This document shows, in pieces, positions 4,366 through 5,087 of a stretch of DNA of 5,087 nt (its first letter is position 1; each line of letters opens with the position of its first letter). The notes below the pieces were generated by a model. That model was given only the letters and a program-made list of their open reading frames with translations. It had not been told where the DNA came from and searched no databases. A program made the position numbers and the translations under genes. Source of the stretch: Dehalococcoidia bacterium (GTDB taxonomy: Bacteria > Chloroflexota > Dehalococcoidia > Lucifugimonadales > Lucifugimonadaceae); the NCBI GenBank assembly GCA_028278465.1, contig JANQEF010000315.1, positions 1 through 5,087 on the forward strand, in the 5' to 3' direction.

Positions 4366-5087
4366 CTAACCCCGGTCGAATAGCCTTGCCAGGATGACCT
4401 CCAGGTCTCCGCCCGTCACCCGCGCGTCAGAAACAACTCCTGACGAAGCCGCCTCGATCAGCTTCGACGCCGCGTCCTTGCCCGCAAGCGGCACCGTCAC
4501 CTGCTCAACGGTCACCTCGCTGTCGTCGCCAGCCTCCTGCGCCACCTCCAGGACCAGGCTTCTCTCGATCCCCGCCGTGGCGATCAGCTCCTCGATCGTG
4601 CCCTCATACAGGATCTCGCCGTGATCGATCAGGATCGCCCGGTCGCACACACGCTCGATGTCGGTCACCTCATGGCTCGCCAGGATCACCGTCACCTGTT
4701 CCTCCTCCACCAGCGTGCGGATCAGGTTGCGAATCCGGGACTTGGCGATGATGTCGAGGCCGACCGTCGGCTCGTCCAGGATCAGCAGGCTGGGGCTGTG
4801 GATCAGGCTCGCCAGGATCTCGCCGCGCACCCGCTGCCCCAGGCTTAGCTGTCGCGGCGCCCGGCTCAGTAGGTCTTCTAGCTCCAGGATTCGACTGAGC
4901 CGTTCGAGCCGCTCGTGGAAAACGTCGTCATCCACGGAATAGATCAGCTTCAGGACACCCATCGAGTCGCTCAACGGCGCGTCCCACCAGAGCTGTGACC
5001 GGTGGCCGAACACCACGCCGATATCGCTCACAACCGTGGAGCGGTTCTTGCTCGGGCTCAGTCCGCCAACCGTCACCTGGCAGCTCG
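4366..5087 (-). CDS. ABC-2-type transporter ATP-binding protein (COG4586-like), N-terminus cut off
   Basis: This is the nucleotide-binding subunit of an ABC transporter, probably an exporter. Counting from an in-frame GTG at 5076, there is the segment IGVVFGHRSQLWWDAPLSDS (19-38) typical of the COG4586 group, the ABC signature LSLGQR (77-82), Walker B LLILDEPTVGLD (97-108), and the switch His in ASHEV (His135). A C-terminal extension of about 70 residues follows, ending LEVILARLFDRG. The frame stays open through that GTG to the window edge, and Walker A is absent, so the true start lies to the right; the family is about 320-340 residues. The Q-loop glutamine, which I would place at VFGQ, is His25 here, although Gln28 is near. 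It would work with ABC-2 membrane subunits; none follow it downstream, so any partner gene is upstream or elsewhere. Substrate not predictable. Confidence 0.92.
   Translation of the reverse strand, partial: SCQVTVGGLSPSKNRSTVVSDIGVVFGHRSQLWWDAPLSDSMGVLKLIYSVDDDVFHERLERLSRILELEDLLSRAPRQLSLGQRVRGEILASLIHSPSLLILDEPTVGLDIIAKSRIRNLIRTLVEEEQVTVILASHEVTDIERVCDRAILIDHGEILYEGTIEELIATAGIERSLVLEVAQEAGDDSEVTVEQVTVPLAGKDAASKLIEAASSGVVSDARVTGGDLEVILARLFDRG

Noticed and set aside
1..5087. tRNA, rRNA, riboswitch or integrase attachment site
   Set aside because: I looked for cloverleaf ends, conserved rRNA stretches and known riboswitch cores in the gaps and found none; by eye this is not a full exclusion.

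Overview
This is a 5.1-kb piece of a GC-rich bacterial chromosome with small, loosely packed genes. The two recognisable lipoproteins, TTG starts, a formylglycine-type sulfatase, a COG4586-type ABC ATPase and intergenic patches of GTCAT...ATCTC and CCTCTCCC...GGGAGAGG hairpin repeats together suggest a Chloroflexota organism, possibly of the marine SAR202/Dehalococcoidia kind. That assignment is inference from style only; there is no marker gene in the window.

Layout: (1) 1-1041, minus strand: a two-gene unit, a short SDR/epimerase-like protein followed by an NTF2/SnoaL-like protein that runs off the left edge. Their stop and start overlap as TTGA, so they are probably translationally coupled. 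(2) 1191-1787, plus strand, divergent from the first unit: a lipoprotein with a staphylococcal-nuclease-like fold that lacks key catalytic residues, followed by a small hairpin. (3) 2025-3332, plus: an intact cytosolic type I sulfatase with the CTPTR formylglycine site. (4) 3333-3818: a gene-poor block filled with at least eight short palindromic repeat copies of three families. They include a pair of 33-bp inverted repeats flanked by 5-bp direct repeats (a MITE-like unit) and hairpins whose copies differ by compensatory base changes. (5) 3825-4298, plus: a DUF6174-like lipoprotein; a possible C-terminal gene remnant lies antisense to its upstream region. (6) 4299-4365: a short convergent gap with one more repeat copy. 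(7) 4366-5087, minus: the C-terminal three quarters of an ABC-2-type ATPase subunit running off the right edge.

The genes do not form one obvious pathway. The sulfatase would remove sulfate from a small organosulfate taken into the cell, the two lipoproteins sit on the outer face of the membrane, and the ATPase would energise an export-type ABC transporter whose permease is not in view. The SDR/NTF2 pair may be a small oxidoreductase or ligand-binding module. I see no clear new defence or mobile system. The most unusual content is the structured repeat block and the apparently non-catalytic versions of two enzyme folds.
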